A stretch of DNA of 64,000 nt from Denticeps clupeoides. Its lineage: Eukaryota; Chordata; Actinopteri; Clupeiformes; Denticipitidae. Where the stretch lies: the NCBI RefSeq assembly GCF_900700375.1, contig NC_041726.1:17359239-17423238 (forward strand), written 5' to 3'. The notes under the pieces are model-generated. The model did no database searches. It was not told where the DNA came from and saw only the letters and a list, made by a program, of their open reading frames with translations. Shown here one piece after another: positions 39,003-59,584 of this stretch (positions are counted from its first letter, which is position 1; each line of letters opens with the position of its first letter). A program made the translations under genes and the position numbers.

Positions 39003-40253
39003 GGAAACTGCATTTTGTTTCTTTTTTTTTTTCTTCATTATTTGTGCTGAGTCTTTAGATGAGTTTTTTTTTTTTTTTTTTTTTTTATGTTAGGTCTAAT
39101 AGCACCTATTTAATTTAAGCATAGAAATGAGTGCTCTAATCAAACAGGAGAGCTAAATGAAGGTTGCCCCTGCTATAACCCAGTGAGGACTGAATACATT
39201 TTTCCCCTTTACATAATTTACTGAGTTCCCTGATCTAAGTGCTTATAATGGGTGGTGCAAGTTTGGTAGGTTGAATAATAAATACCATTAAAATGATTTA
39301 CATCTAATTAATATGGTGCATTTCAGAACACAGTTATGACTGAATGTCTGCCACAGGTTTTGGCATTTAATGCAGTGTCAATAGACATTTATCAGGAGAA
39401 ATGTTGTATTTGTTTGCTACTGGAATCTGTTTAAAGTGTAAATATGAAATACAGTGTTCTACTTCTTGATGTCACAGTTTAACAGAAATGGTTGGGGATT
39501 ACAAACACTGTAAAATGTACCAATGACCCATCCAAAATTAACCATATGCACAGAAATGGTGTTGTAAATAAATTAACAAAGTTTTGGAACTTGGGCTTTT
39601 TTCTTTTTGAAGACAGTACAGATAAATGTACCCTCAAATGTATTGTTATTATTATTTTGATGTTCACCCACAGATGACACTGAAGATGGTGGTAAAGAGT
39701 ACATTTTCTGGAGAATGTTGAATGTTGAAAAGATGTATGTTTGGTAGGCTTGTAGGTAACACACTCTGCCATGAACAAGACAACCATAACATCACAGGTT
39801 CAACCACCATTTACTATCATTATGTCCCTGTGCAAGACTCAACCCTTAGTGGCTCCATCTCATAAATTACTAGATTATCTCCCTGTTTCTCCCCTTCTAA
39901 AGCTTTTTGCCACTAAGCATTTTAACAAGTTTTACTCTTAAGAATTAATCACAATTAATTAGTTCAAAATTGTGTACTTTGTTATGGAAACATTAAACAT
40001 TCAAATTAGTAACAATAATCGTCTGATCTACTCTTTTGCTCTTGGTGGGTGCTTCTGGAGGATGTGGGTTCACTAAAATCCTTGGAAAATCAGCTTTTTA
40101 GACCAAATGACAAACAAAACCAAAATCTGTCTAACTGAAAGTATTAAATGGCCTCCTCCCATCATCTGACCAATGATTAATTTCTATACTAGTTATTTTA
40201 GACCGTGCAGCTTTTGACACCATATTTTTAACACCGCACCATTCTTTTAAATA
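39003..40253. other. pex11b-aunip intergenic DNA
   Basis: Contains a T-run (about 39065-39086) and a worn SINE (39745-39862). Nothing else recognisable. Confidence 0.6.
39745..39862 (+). repeat. SINE family B, heavily worn
   Basis: Traces of the head (TGGTAGGCTTGTAGGTAACA) and body (ATTATGTCCCTGTGCAAGAC) remain. Confidence 0.55.
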
Positions 40254-41685
40254 CAGTGGGTTGCAAAAGTATTCACCCCCTTGAACTTTTCCATATTTTG
40301 TCACATTACAGCCACAAACATGAATCCATTTTATTGGATTTCCATGTGAAAGACCAATACAAAGTGGTGTACACTTAAGAAGTGGAACGAAAATCATACA
40401 AAATTCCAAATATATAACTGAAAATGGGGTTATTCAGCCCCCTTTGGTCTGAGTGCAGTCAGTTGTCCATAGACATTTGCCTGATGAGTGCTAATGACTA
40501 AATAGTGCACCTGTGTGTGTAATCTAATGTCAGTACAGCTGCTCTGTGACAGATTCAGAGGTTGTTTGAGAGAATATTGGGAGCAACAACACCATGTTGT
40601 CCAAAGAACACACCAGACAAGTCAGGGATAAAGTTATGGCACAACTGTAAACCTACCAAGAGAAGGCCGTCCACCTAAACTCACAGGCTGAACAAGGACA
40701 GCGCTGATCAGAAATGCAGCCAAGAGGCCCATGGTGACTCTAGACGAGCTGCAGAGATCTAGAGCTCAGGTGGAGGAATCTGCCCAACTATTAGTCGTGC
40801 ACTGCACAAAGTTAGCCTTTATGGAAGAGAGGTAAGAAGACAGCCATTGGTAAAAGAAAGTCCCGTTTGCAATTTGCCACAAGCGTGTGGAAGAAGGTGC
40901 TCTGGTCAGATGAGATCAAAATTGAACTTTTTGGCCAAAATGCAAAACGCTAAGTGTGGTGGAAAACTAACACTGCACATCACTCTGAACACACAATCCC
41001 CACTGTCAAATATGGTGGTGGCAGCATCATGCTCTGGGGGTGGTTCTCTTCAGCAGGGACAGGGAAGTTGGTCAGAGCTGATGGGAAGATGGATGGAGTC
41101 GAATACAGGGCAGTCTTGGAAGAAAAGACTTGAGACTGGGGTGGAGGGTTCACCTTCCATAAAGACAATGACCCTAAACATAAAGCCAGGTACACAATGG
41201 AATGGTTTAAAACAAAACATATCCATTTGTTAAAATGGCCCAGTTAAAGTCCAGATCTAAATCCAATCTAGAATCTGTGGCAGGACCTGAAAACTGCTGT
41301 TCACAAACGCTGTCCATCTAAACTGACTGAGCTGGAGCTGTTTTGAAAAGAAGAATGGGCGAGAATTTCAGTCTCTAGATGTGCAAAGCTGGTAGAGACA
41401 TACCCTAAAAGACTGGCAGCTGTAAATGCAGCAAAAGGTGGTTTCTATAAAGTATTGACTCAGGGAACTGAATAATTATGCACACACCCACTTTTCAATT
41501 ATTTATTTGTAAAAAGAAATGTTTGGAATCATGTATAATTTTTGTTCCACTTGTCAAGTGTTCACCACTTTGTGTTTATATGCTTCTTTCATGTGGAATT
41601 CAAATAAAATAGATTCATGTTTGTGGCTGCAATGTGACAAAATGTGGAAAAGTTCAAGGGGGCTGAATACTTTTGCAACCCACTG
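40254..41685 (+). mobile_element. Tc1-like DNA transposon, both ends present, 1432 bp
   Basis: Both inverted ends start CAGTGGGTTGCAAAAGTATT and match for well over 100 bases. TA target bases flank it at 40252-40253 and 41686-41687. Transposase remnants run on the + strand in shifting frames: [61 protein letters not shown] then a stop and SPDLNP. Several stops and shifts make it inactive. Confidence 0.9.
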
Positions 41686-41695
41686 TAGACTAGAA

Positions 41696-41895
41696 CAGCT
41701 AGTTGGCAGATGTGGATCAGCCATTTTGTTTCAAGTACCTGGTTGTTCACATCTCAGAGGACCTGACCTGGACTAAGCATGGCAAAAAAGCAAGACAGTG
41801 TCTATACCACGCAATCCAAACGATTTTTTTACTGTGGTGCTGCAGAAAGCATATAAACACAGAACAATCAGGATCATCAGAGACTCATCTCACTC
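41696..41895 (+). mobile_element. LINE fragment (same clade as 19010-19805)
   Basis: Reads FKYLVVHISEDLTWTKHGKK then ARQCLYHAIQ, the conserved C-terminal part of fish non-LTR reverse transcriptases. It is short, degraded, and begins right after a Tc1-like element. Confidence 0.65.
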
Positions 41896-41934
41896 CAGTA
41901 ACAGTTAAGATTTGCTAAAATCAGATAAACGCCT

Positions 41935-42190
41935 GTGGCCAGAACAGAGGGGGTTCTATCCTCAGAAGAAACCAGAAGATAAAACCAATTTTTGACAAAT
42001 CTAGGTGTTCTGGACAATGACCTAAATCAAACAGTCCCAAAACCTGAATGATCTGAAGGTCTGTATGGAGGAATGGGCCAAAATCCCTGCTGCAGTGTGT
42101 GCAAACCTGGTCAAGATCTACAGGAAACTGTAATTGTTCCTGTACCAAATATTACGTGTTCATAGTGTCTTCTCTGTTATATTGAGAATG
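41935..42190 (+). mobile_element. Second Tc1-like fragment, transposase 3' part
   Basis: The frame reads [20 protein letters not shown] then YRKL, matching the C-terminal block of another Tc1-like transposase family. Only this part is left. It lies in or beyond the aunip 3' UTR. Confidence 0.6.
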
Positions 42191-42216
42191 CATCAAAACA
42201 CAAAATAAACATATTA

Positions 42217-42306
42217 ATCAAACAGTCAACACTTCTGCTCAACTAAGACACAAAATCACTGCCAGTTAGTAATTTGATATGTTAGTTAGTGATATTATTA
42301 TATGAA
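42217..42306. repeat. Direct repeat copy 1, just 3' of the aunip stop
   Basis: 90 bases from ATCAAACAGTCAACACTTCT to GATATTATTATATGAA. It matches 43597-43682 with about four substitutions and one 4-base indel. Confidence 0.9.
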
Positions 42307-42324
42307 ACTGGAGGGGTGAGCTGC

Positions 42325-43786
42325 TCAGTGCTTAATCACTCGATTGCCCTGGGAGTCCTGAGTAAACAATGCTGCAGCCTCAGGCTCTGATTCTGTCTCC
42401 TCCAACTGTGAGTTTGCCAGCAGGAGATCAGGTGCTGCGCCCATGCTGATGTGGATGGCCAGGTCCCTCAGCGGGCTTTGTGACAGGTCACCCCGGTGTG
42501 TGATTACTCTGAAGCCCTCCGAGTCCTGAGTAAATAGCGCATCCGGGGCTTTAGCCTCATTTGAAGGGTCACATATTGGCATCCTTGGTGAATGAGCTCT
42601 CAGCACACAGGGTGCAGCCTTGTGGGCAGGGCTACGGGAAGGAGACCTGCCCCGCTGCACATACTTTATTGCTGGTGTGGGTAACGGGCAGTTTTCTTTC
42701 CCAGAGTGCTTTGCACAAGACCTGTATACAGAGGTGACTATTTCCTGATTGGCACACAAGTTCCAAACTTCAGCCTGTGGCCATGGTAAATTTTGGGTTG
42801 TTTCAGGCTTTGTCTGGATGCATGCTGGTGAGCCACAGCTACGCCCAGCAGTCCTTTCCACCATCTCTGTGTGCATCACTGGTGACCTGGTGCAAGGTTC
42901 AACTTGGGACAAGGACCACTCCTCTAATGGATGACATCTGTGTTTTGTTGCCGTGTGCCTCTCTTCAGGTGATGCCAGAAGCCCTTTTGGCAGGACATCA
43001 GTCTGCACAAAGGATTCTGGAGGAGCATAAAAAAAAAAATTCTATTTAAACCTTTTATGTCCATAATCACCAATTATTCCAATTGTTTTGTTGTTCAAAA
43101 AAATGGAGACACACCACATAAATTCTAGTGAAAGTAAACACATTCTTAGAATGATGGGATTGTCAAAGAGAAAGTGTTACCCTAATCTAAGGGGTGTTAT
43201 GTTTTTATTTGACAAGAGTTTATCTTATTCTGGACAACAACAAAAAAAAAAACGTTAATGAAGCCAAAAGTTTTATTTTAACCGTGTTCTCTAAAAATTT
43301 GACATGTAATGTCTTCGAATCTTTAAAACTATTTTAAAATGGAAGGGAATTCCTAACCCTGTGTTGAGATCTTAACATTCTACAATGATCCTCTACAGCA
43401 AGCCTCCCATTTTTATATGCACCTCGTATTTTTGAATGTTCCTCGTCACGCCGTCGCCTGAAGAACGCCGACAAGATGGACATCTGTCGGGCCGGCGGCG
43501 CCGTGCGGAATTTGGCCTGTGCGTGGCTCAGCAGACGGCGCCTCTGCTGACGGAGGGATGAGAAAGTAGGCGATGAAGCGGCTGAACGCTCCGAGCATCA
43601 AACAATCAACACTTATGCTCAACTAAGACATAAAATCACTGTCAGTTAGTAATTTGATATGTTAGTGATATTATTATATGAACGCGGCCGCTCACATGGT
43701 ACCTGTTTTTTAGCCTGAAGTTCGGAAGTGTCGAGCCAGTCCTCGCTGTCGCGCTGGACTGCAGACAACTTCGCGCTTTTCTTCAT
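42325..43786 (-). CDS. aunip: Aurora kinase A and ninein-interacting protein
   Basis: On the - strand, exons 43703-43786, 43423-43546 and 42325-43016 join in phase to 299 residues. Exon 1 (EDWLDTSELQAKK) matches human WLDAAALKRRK. Exon 2 carries RQMSILSAFFRRRR, matching human HQRSIASFF. The last exon ends with two copies of a family-specific motif, LFTQDSEGFRVITH (about 230-243) and the C-terminal LFTQDSQGNRVIKH; human AUNIP has the same pair. A KEN motif lies at 176-178 (SGKENCPLP), fitting a protein destroyed late in mitosis. AUNIP binds Aurora A and ninein at centrosomes and has been tied to DNA end resection. The middle is low-complexity and poorly conserved, so identity rests on the ends. 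An 86-base repeat fills half of intron 1. Confidence 0.9.
43597..43682. repeat. Direct repeat copy 2, inside aunip intron 1
   Basis: 86 bases, sister of 42217-42306 in the same orientation. The intron is 43547-43702, so the repeat makes up more than half of it. Confidence 0.9.
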
Positions 43787-44737
43787 CCTCTCTCACTTCA
43801 CTCCTGCTCACATGCGCCTTAAATAAAATAAGATTAAAGTTGCCCACAATACACTGCTGACGGTAATAAACTTTTCTTTCGTCAAGATGAAAATCACCCA
43901 CGCCGTGTTGGAGAGGTGAAGCTCTGTTTACGCGCCACGAATTTGAACATAATGTTGCCAGATCTATGGTTCATCTACGTTTAAAATACTGCACTACGTC
44001 GTGAAATACTATACAAATATGATGGAAAAGTTTTCTAAATTTGAAAACAAAAATATTATTAAAATAATATTTGTATGATGTTCACCCATAGATGTGGCGT
44101 TGGCTATAGCAGAGACATACATGGCCACGGAAGGCTGGCTAATAATTACAAGACATGGCAACCCAGAGTTTTTTGTTCATCTGGCGTGTTTAAGTGACCT
44201 GCCTAAAATATGACGTCAGCAAATCGCGACGGGCGCATTAGCGTTACGCAGGCAGAGACTGTACAGACATCGGTGGTGTTTTGTAATTTTTTCTGATCGC
44301 CTATGTAAGTTTATAAATCGATTTCTTCGACGAACATCGCGTTTTTCGGTAACATTTTTTGTTTTAGGTTACGTTCGTCACTGTGTTGCTGGTTGGGCAC
44401 ATTAGCATTTCTGTTATTTTCTTGATACTACATCTTGCTTTTTCTTTAGGCAATTGTTCCATTTAGACTGTAAATATTTGATCATACCCACCAGATAAAG
44501 TGTTGGCGTTAATTGATATTCCTAATGATTGAGTTTCTTTATAATCGAGGCCTGTATTATTTGTGTTATTTCTCTCCCGGAAGTGTTTTAGACTGCCATC
44601 CATTGTTTTCACATTGTTTTCATTTACTCACTTGTCTCGAATGGTATCTGTATGCGTAGACTAAATATGATTAAGTAGTAATTATGTGAGTTGTAATCTT
44701 TTTTATTAAATTATATTTGATAGATTGTACTGTCAAA
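43787..44737. promoter_or_regulatory. Shared head-to-head promoter region of aunip and vps28
   Basis: The two start codons are 951 bases apart on opposite strands. The segment contains a perfect CRE palindrome TGACGTCA (44211-44218) followed by CpG-rich sequence, and a CDE/CHR-like pair (CGCGCC at 43931-43936 and TTTGAA at 43942-43947). A donor GTAAGT at 44305 probably ends a noncoding first exon of vps28, whose coding exon follows an acceptor at about 44722. An ETS-type CCGGAAGTG lies at about 44578-44586. Confidence 0.55.
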
Positions 44738-46622
44738 ATGTTTCATGGAATTCCAGCCACAGGCGGATTGGGAGGTGGTGAGTGTTTATACATAAAGACA
44801 CAAAAAAAAACTGAGGGTGCCTGGAACATTTCTGATTTTTAATGTTTTTTTTTTAGCCCCTGCAAATAAACCAGAACTATATGAGGTAGGTGTCTAGTTT
44901 TAAACATGATTGCATAAGAAGGTAAAGAGAAATTTATTAAGAGTTATTATTACTACATGTTTTTTTGCTTTTATTATTCCAATTTACAGGAAGTGAAATT
45001 GTACAAAAATGCAAGAGAACGAGAAAAGTGAGTAGTAAAAAATATATTTCACCATATTGGGGTAGTGGTGGCCTAGAGTGTAAGGAAACAGGACCTGTAA
45101 TTGGAAGATTGCTGGTTCAAATCTTAAACTGTCAAGATGCCACTGAGATGCCACACTGAGCAAAGTACCATTCCCATACACTGCTCCCCGGACACCTGTC
45201 ATGGGTGCCCACTGCTCTCTAAGGTGATGATTAAAAGTAGAGCACACATTTTGTTGTGTGCACCGTGTGCTGTGCTTGCTGTGTATCATAATGACAACAA
45301 CTTCACTTTCATATAACAGATGTTAAGTTGACTTGACTAACCTGTTCTTGTTGAAGTACGTCGTTTCAACAATGTACTTAATGAAAGAAGACATAGTCTT
45401 GTGTTATTTGCTAGATGTAATACTGTTCAGATAAATGTATAGATTTTGTTTTAAAAAGTTTCTCAATTTTTTTGGTGTACTAAATAATTAAAATAGTATT
45501 TATTGCAACTTTTTGTTACTTCTGAAATACAAAACCAATAAGCATGCATGTGTCTGATCTCTCTACATAATCTGAGGTATCTTTATGGTTTGTCTAAAAG
45601 GTATGACAACATGGCTGAGTTATTCGCTGTGGTGAAGACCCTCCAGGCTCTGGAGAAAGCTTATATTAAAGACTGCGTAACTCCCAATGAGTGAGTGCTA
45701 AATTACTCATAATTAAGCAGTTGTGGCCTAGCGAGTAAGGAAGCAGACTGATAACCAAAGGCTTGCGGGTGCAATTCCCGACCCTACAAGTTGCCAGTTA
45801 GGTCTCCTTGATCAAGGTACTGTCCCCACACCCTTTTCCCAGGGCACCTTTCATAGTTGCCCACTGCTCACTAAGGGTGATGGGTTAAATGCAGTGGACA
45901 CATTTCGTTGTGTAAGATATGTGCTGTGCTGCTGTGTATTGACAATGACAAAAACAGTCACTTTATAAATCAGTATACTTTTTTTTTTTTTTTTGTAACA
46001 GCTGACTCCAGTTTGACTGACAGTTCTGACAAGGCAGTGTGTAACGTGTACCACCCTCTGTGCTATAGGTACACTGCGGCATGTTCCAGACTGCTTGTGC
46101 AGTACAAAGCTGCTTTCAAACAGGTTCAGGGCTCAGATGTGGGCTCCATTGATGAGTTCTGTCGGAAGTACAGAGTGAGTCAATAGCATAATTTGGATGT
46201 GTGCTTGGGAAAATGAAATGTATGTAAAAACATGTTTTTCTTAATAGCTTGACTGTCCATTGGCTATGGAGCGAATCAAAGAGGACCGACCAATCACCAT
46301 CAAGGATGACAAGGGCAACCTGAATCGTTGCATTGCAGATATTGTTTCTGTAAGGACTTATTTTCTTTGTCATCTTTTGATCATAAGAAATAGTTATTTG
46401 TTCATCATGGGGCCCATGCGGCAATCAGCAGTTTTCTATTCCAGCAGTTCCATTAGAAAGATCGATTCATCCTTTGATGAGGATGATGCAGGGAATGAAG
46501 GGGATTGGAATAATGACACATGAAAACTTTGACTCTGGTGTCTCACTTTGCTTTTTCAGCTCTTTATAACAGTGATGGACAAACTTCGCTTGGAAATCAG
46601 GGCCATGGATGAGGTACTCTCT

Positions 46623-46681
<59 letters not shown>

Positions 46682-48220
46682 AATCTGAGATTACAGCTAC
46701 ATGTACTACTAGCTTGATGCTATGACGCTGTATGCTTGATTGACTGCTTTAGATCCAGCCAGACCTGCGGGAGCTAATGGAGACTATGAACAGAATGAGC
46801 AACCTGCCACCGGAGTTTGAAGCCAAGGACAAAGTGAACCTGTGGTATGAAATTCTTGATTGTGACATAATAATCTGTTGACCTATGCTCTGTGAGGTTA
46901 GAAACAACTCATGGTTATCTATTAGCACTGCCCTACATTCAGTGAGATATTCTGGGTTGTTTGGATTACAAATGCAAAGTATCTGTGGTTGCTTGTTTGA
47001 GTCACTTTGACCAATATGAAGACAAGAAGTTGTAATGCAAAGGAGCATTTTATACCTCTCAGAATGGCAAGGCAATTATATACTGTAGAAATATATATAT
47101 ACTGTAAGCAAAGAAGCAGTGATCTACTGTAGCAACCATATTGGTGGATTTACACCTAGGTACCAGGGTTTAACCCCTGGTTAAGTGTCTTGCTCAGGGA
47201 CACAATGGTTGTAAATGGGGTTTGAACCTGGTTCTTCTGGCTCATAGGCTAGTGTGTTACCCACTAGTCTTTTACCACCCCCCAGTAATGTGTAAATGCA
47301 TAATTAATCTATGTCCTCATGTCTACATATACTTTCATGTATAATGTAATGTATGTAAGTTTATGTGGTTTTGTAGTGTTTTATATTTGTGCTAGTTATA
47401 TGCATGATAGTTGATGATTAGCAGAGGTGTGCACAGCAAAATGCATATGGTATTCAGAGGACGTTAATTTCTAAAATCGCTGTATAGAGATTAGTCTAAG
47501 CGTATTACTAGATTTAACCTCCACTTCACTGTGTTTTAAGTTACAGACTGCATTCATTGATTTTACTTATCAGCAAGCATTGAAATTGTATTAATCATCC
47601 AGATTGTTACAGATTATCTGTGTTTCATTCACAATGATTACCACAGACCTTAAGAATATATTCAAATTGAACTTTGGGTGTCCTGGCTGACCAGGATAAA
47701 TCTTGGGCTACATATGTCATCCGCACTTGTACAGCACTTTGGTCAGCTCCTTTGTCATGTTGAAGTGCTTTATAAATAAATAAATATGGTGTGGTATACA
47801 CATACAAGGAAGGAGTTCAGCATCTGCCTGATTCCTACCAGAAACTGTTATGACACAACAGACACAGTATACACAAGGAAAATTATGTGCTAATCAGCCT
47901 TTGTACTGAAAATATTGAAGCAATTACTTGATTGGTGCCTGCAGTTTAATAAGCTTGAAAAATCTATTTGAAATGGACTTTTCAAAAAGATGTTTCACAC
48001 ATGAAAAGTTGTTTCTGATGATGACAAAATTAGGTTACATAAGCAGATGGTCTATGCTATGTCATTATTCCTTTTTTTTCCCCACCTCTCTTCTCTAAGG
48101 CTAACCACCCTGAGCAGTATGTCTGCTGCTGATGAGCTGGATGATTCACAGGTTCGGCAGATGCTGTTTGACCTGGAATCAGCTTACAACTCCTTCAACC
48201 GTTTCTTACACTCCTCTTAA
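44738..48220 (+). CDS. vps28: Vacuolar protein sorting 28, ESCRT-I subunit
   Basis: Nine coding exons join in phase: 44738-44777, 44857-44885, 44990-45027, 45601-45690, 46069-46174, 46248-46349, 46560-46613, 46753-46844 and 48100-48220, giving 223 residues (human 221). The start [13 protein letters not shown] and the run [20 protein letters not shown] are near-identical to human. The N-terminal core that packs with Tsg101 and Vps37 spans about residues 20-115. The C-terminal four-helix domain that contacts ESCRT-II begins near [20 protein letters not shown] and runs to [19 protein letters not shown] sorts ubiquitinated cargo into multivesicular bodies and works in cytokinetic abscission and virus budding. 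Most introns are small; two carry SINEs and one a long GT run. Confidence 0.97.
45059..45310 (+). repeat. SINE family A, vps28 intron 3
   Basis: Head GGTAGTGGTGGCCTAGAGTG, degraded B box, complete body and tail ending CAACAACTTCACTTTC. Confidence 0.8.
45718..45964 (+). repeat. SINE family A, divergent subfamily, vps28 intron 4
   Basis: Head GCAGTTGTGGCCTAGCGAGT with CTTGATCAAGGTACTGTCCC in the body, where other copies have CACTGAGCAAAG. The antisense copy at 61245 shares the TTGATCAAGG variant, so this is a sub-lineage. Confidence 0.75.
46627..46679. repeat. (GT)n microsatellite in vps28 intron 7
   Basis: About 26 uninterrupted GT units starting 14 bases after the exon 7 donor. They fill over a third of a 139-base intron. 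Confidence 0.95.
46845..48099 (+). other. vps28 intron 8
   Basis: A 1.25-kb intron holding one antisense SINE (47158-47284). The remainder shows nothing recognisable. Confidence 0.6.
47158..47284 (-). repeat. SINE family B, antisense, 3' part missing
   Basis: On + it reads TTAAGTGTCTTGCTCAGGGA, then GTTTGAACCTGG (B box inverted) and TGTGTTACCCACTAGTCTTT (A box inverted). Confidence 0.8.
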
Positions 48221-48746
48221 AAGACTTCCCTTCCTTGCCATAAATTCTCCTTTCCTCACCATTACTGTCCATTCTTCAGTTATGTGAATGGTTCCACAAC
48301 TTTGTCACTCTGTTTTATCTGCAATGGAGACTAAGCCAGCGAGCATGTGACATCTGATTCCAGGGTATTATGATGTCTAGTAACAAGCAGCTTGTACAAG
48401 AGTTATCCAGCCGCATTTGCCTGTATTTGATTCTTCACTATTCTGAAGACTAGAACTGTACTCTAGACTGTGCTAGAACTTGTTTTCTTGGCTTCTTTCC
48501 CTGAGGAATTAACCAGTCACTTTTTGAACACGGTGAAAGAAGCATCCAGAGAAAAAAAAAATCACTGAGGCCTGTTGGTGGATGGAATTTAGTTTGGATT
48601 AATTTCCTAGAATTTATTATTTGTTATTCAAAATATGTTTTCAGTATTCAGTATAAAGATATAATAAATAAATTAAAAACTAAATAAAATTTGGTATTTT
48701 TTTTAAGGAATATGTTGTATGCCATAAAAGTTTTTAAAAGCTTTGC

Positions 48747-48752
48747 AATAAA
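48747..48752 (+). terminator. Candidate poly(A) signal of vps28
   Basis: AATAAA about 530 bases after the stop. Others lie at 48663 and 48978. Confidence 0.5.
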
Positions 48753-49139
48753 AAGCCTGAAACTTACAAAATAAATTCATCATTGAAATGTCTTAATTAG
48801 GTGCCCTAATTGTCTCATTTTATGCTTCTTTTGATTGATGTCTCTGTCCCTAAACTCTAAACTTTAGTCTCTGGACTAAAAGGTCCTAACCAGAATATAC
48901 AATAACTTTAATTTAATTAGCTGTTGAATTTTAACTTATTTATATTCGCTGAAGTAACTGTTTCATTTTGTCAGTTCAATAAAGAACAATTGAACTGGAA
49001 AACGTGACCCTGCTGCTATTATTGCATCAGCTTATGTATAATTTTAAAATTATTGTCTATTATTTCACTTTTATGTGCAACAAGAAGCTTTGATGAGCAT
49101 GAATAACGAGGTAATAAAAATGAAGGGTTCCCCAATGGA

Positions 49140-49394
49140 AGCGTTGGCAGGGAGCGCGCCTAGGAGCCTGGGCGTGAACGCGCAGTCGCGTTTCCACAGC
49201 GACGAAAGATCGCAGCGCGCGCACAGGCTGGTCTGAGTTTCTCTACGCTTCTTGATGAGAATCATCAATTAATGGAGCAGGGAGGCCGGCTGACCGGACT
49301 ATAGTGTCGCTCTTGTCACTTCCGAGTACGGTACGGAGTTACTGAAGAAGCCTTCACTTAATTTCACTTCCGCCTCGGGCCGTGCTGGAGCGTC
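49140..49394 (+). promoter_or_regulatory. mapk15 promoter with an X-box-like RFX site
   Basis: CpG-rich block between vps28 and mapk15. At 49190-49203 lies GTTTCCACAGCGAC, which fits the relaxed RFX consensus RYYNYY-N(1-3)-RRNRAC with a 2-base spacer. Two ACTTCCG ETS-type sites lie at about 49318 and 49365. No TATA box. Confidence 0.5.
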
Positions 49395-59048
<9,654 letters not shown>

Positions 59049-59264
59049 CCCATACAATCCTGAACAACACATGCAGCAACAATTCACAGCTGGACTATAA
59101 GGAGCATAGACACTTTATCTGCCTCTTCCACATCCTCATACAAAATATACAGGGATGCTTGAGAATGTTGCTGTGGAAACTGGTACTTTTGACCTGATCA
59201 TTCACCAGACTGCCTTGAAACAATTTACTTCTAGAAATAATGCGTGTAACATAACATTTAACCC

Positions 59265-59270
59265 AATAAA
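59265..59270 (+). terminator. Candidate poly(A) signal of mapk15
   Basis: AATAAA about 220 bases after the stop codon. Confidence 0.5.
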
Positions 59271-59584
59271 ACACGTCTATACAGCTGTTATTTGGGCTGT
59301 GTTTTTAATTAAGGAGACATATTTCAAGTTGTGTTACCAGAATACATTTTTAACAGTATTTGTTTGTGTATGGGTTTGTGACAAGAATATTTCAACTGTA
59401 ATGTTTTCTGGGCCTGAAATGAGAAATGTTTTATTTTTAACCCCTTTGTCCACTCCATTTTTTTCTCAAATCAATGCGTCCAGTTTACCTATAATGGGCC
59501 TTTTTTCAATCTCAGTTACCCCAACATTATTACATTATCTTTCTCGTCGTTTTCCGGTTCGTGTTGAACATGTGTCATATGAGA

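Noticed and set aside
43682-43703. GCGGCCGC and GGTACC close together, looking like cloning sites
   Set aside because: They span the natural aunip exon 1 donor, exon phases are correct on both sides, and no vector sequence flanks them.
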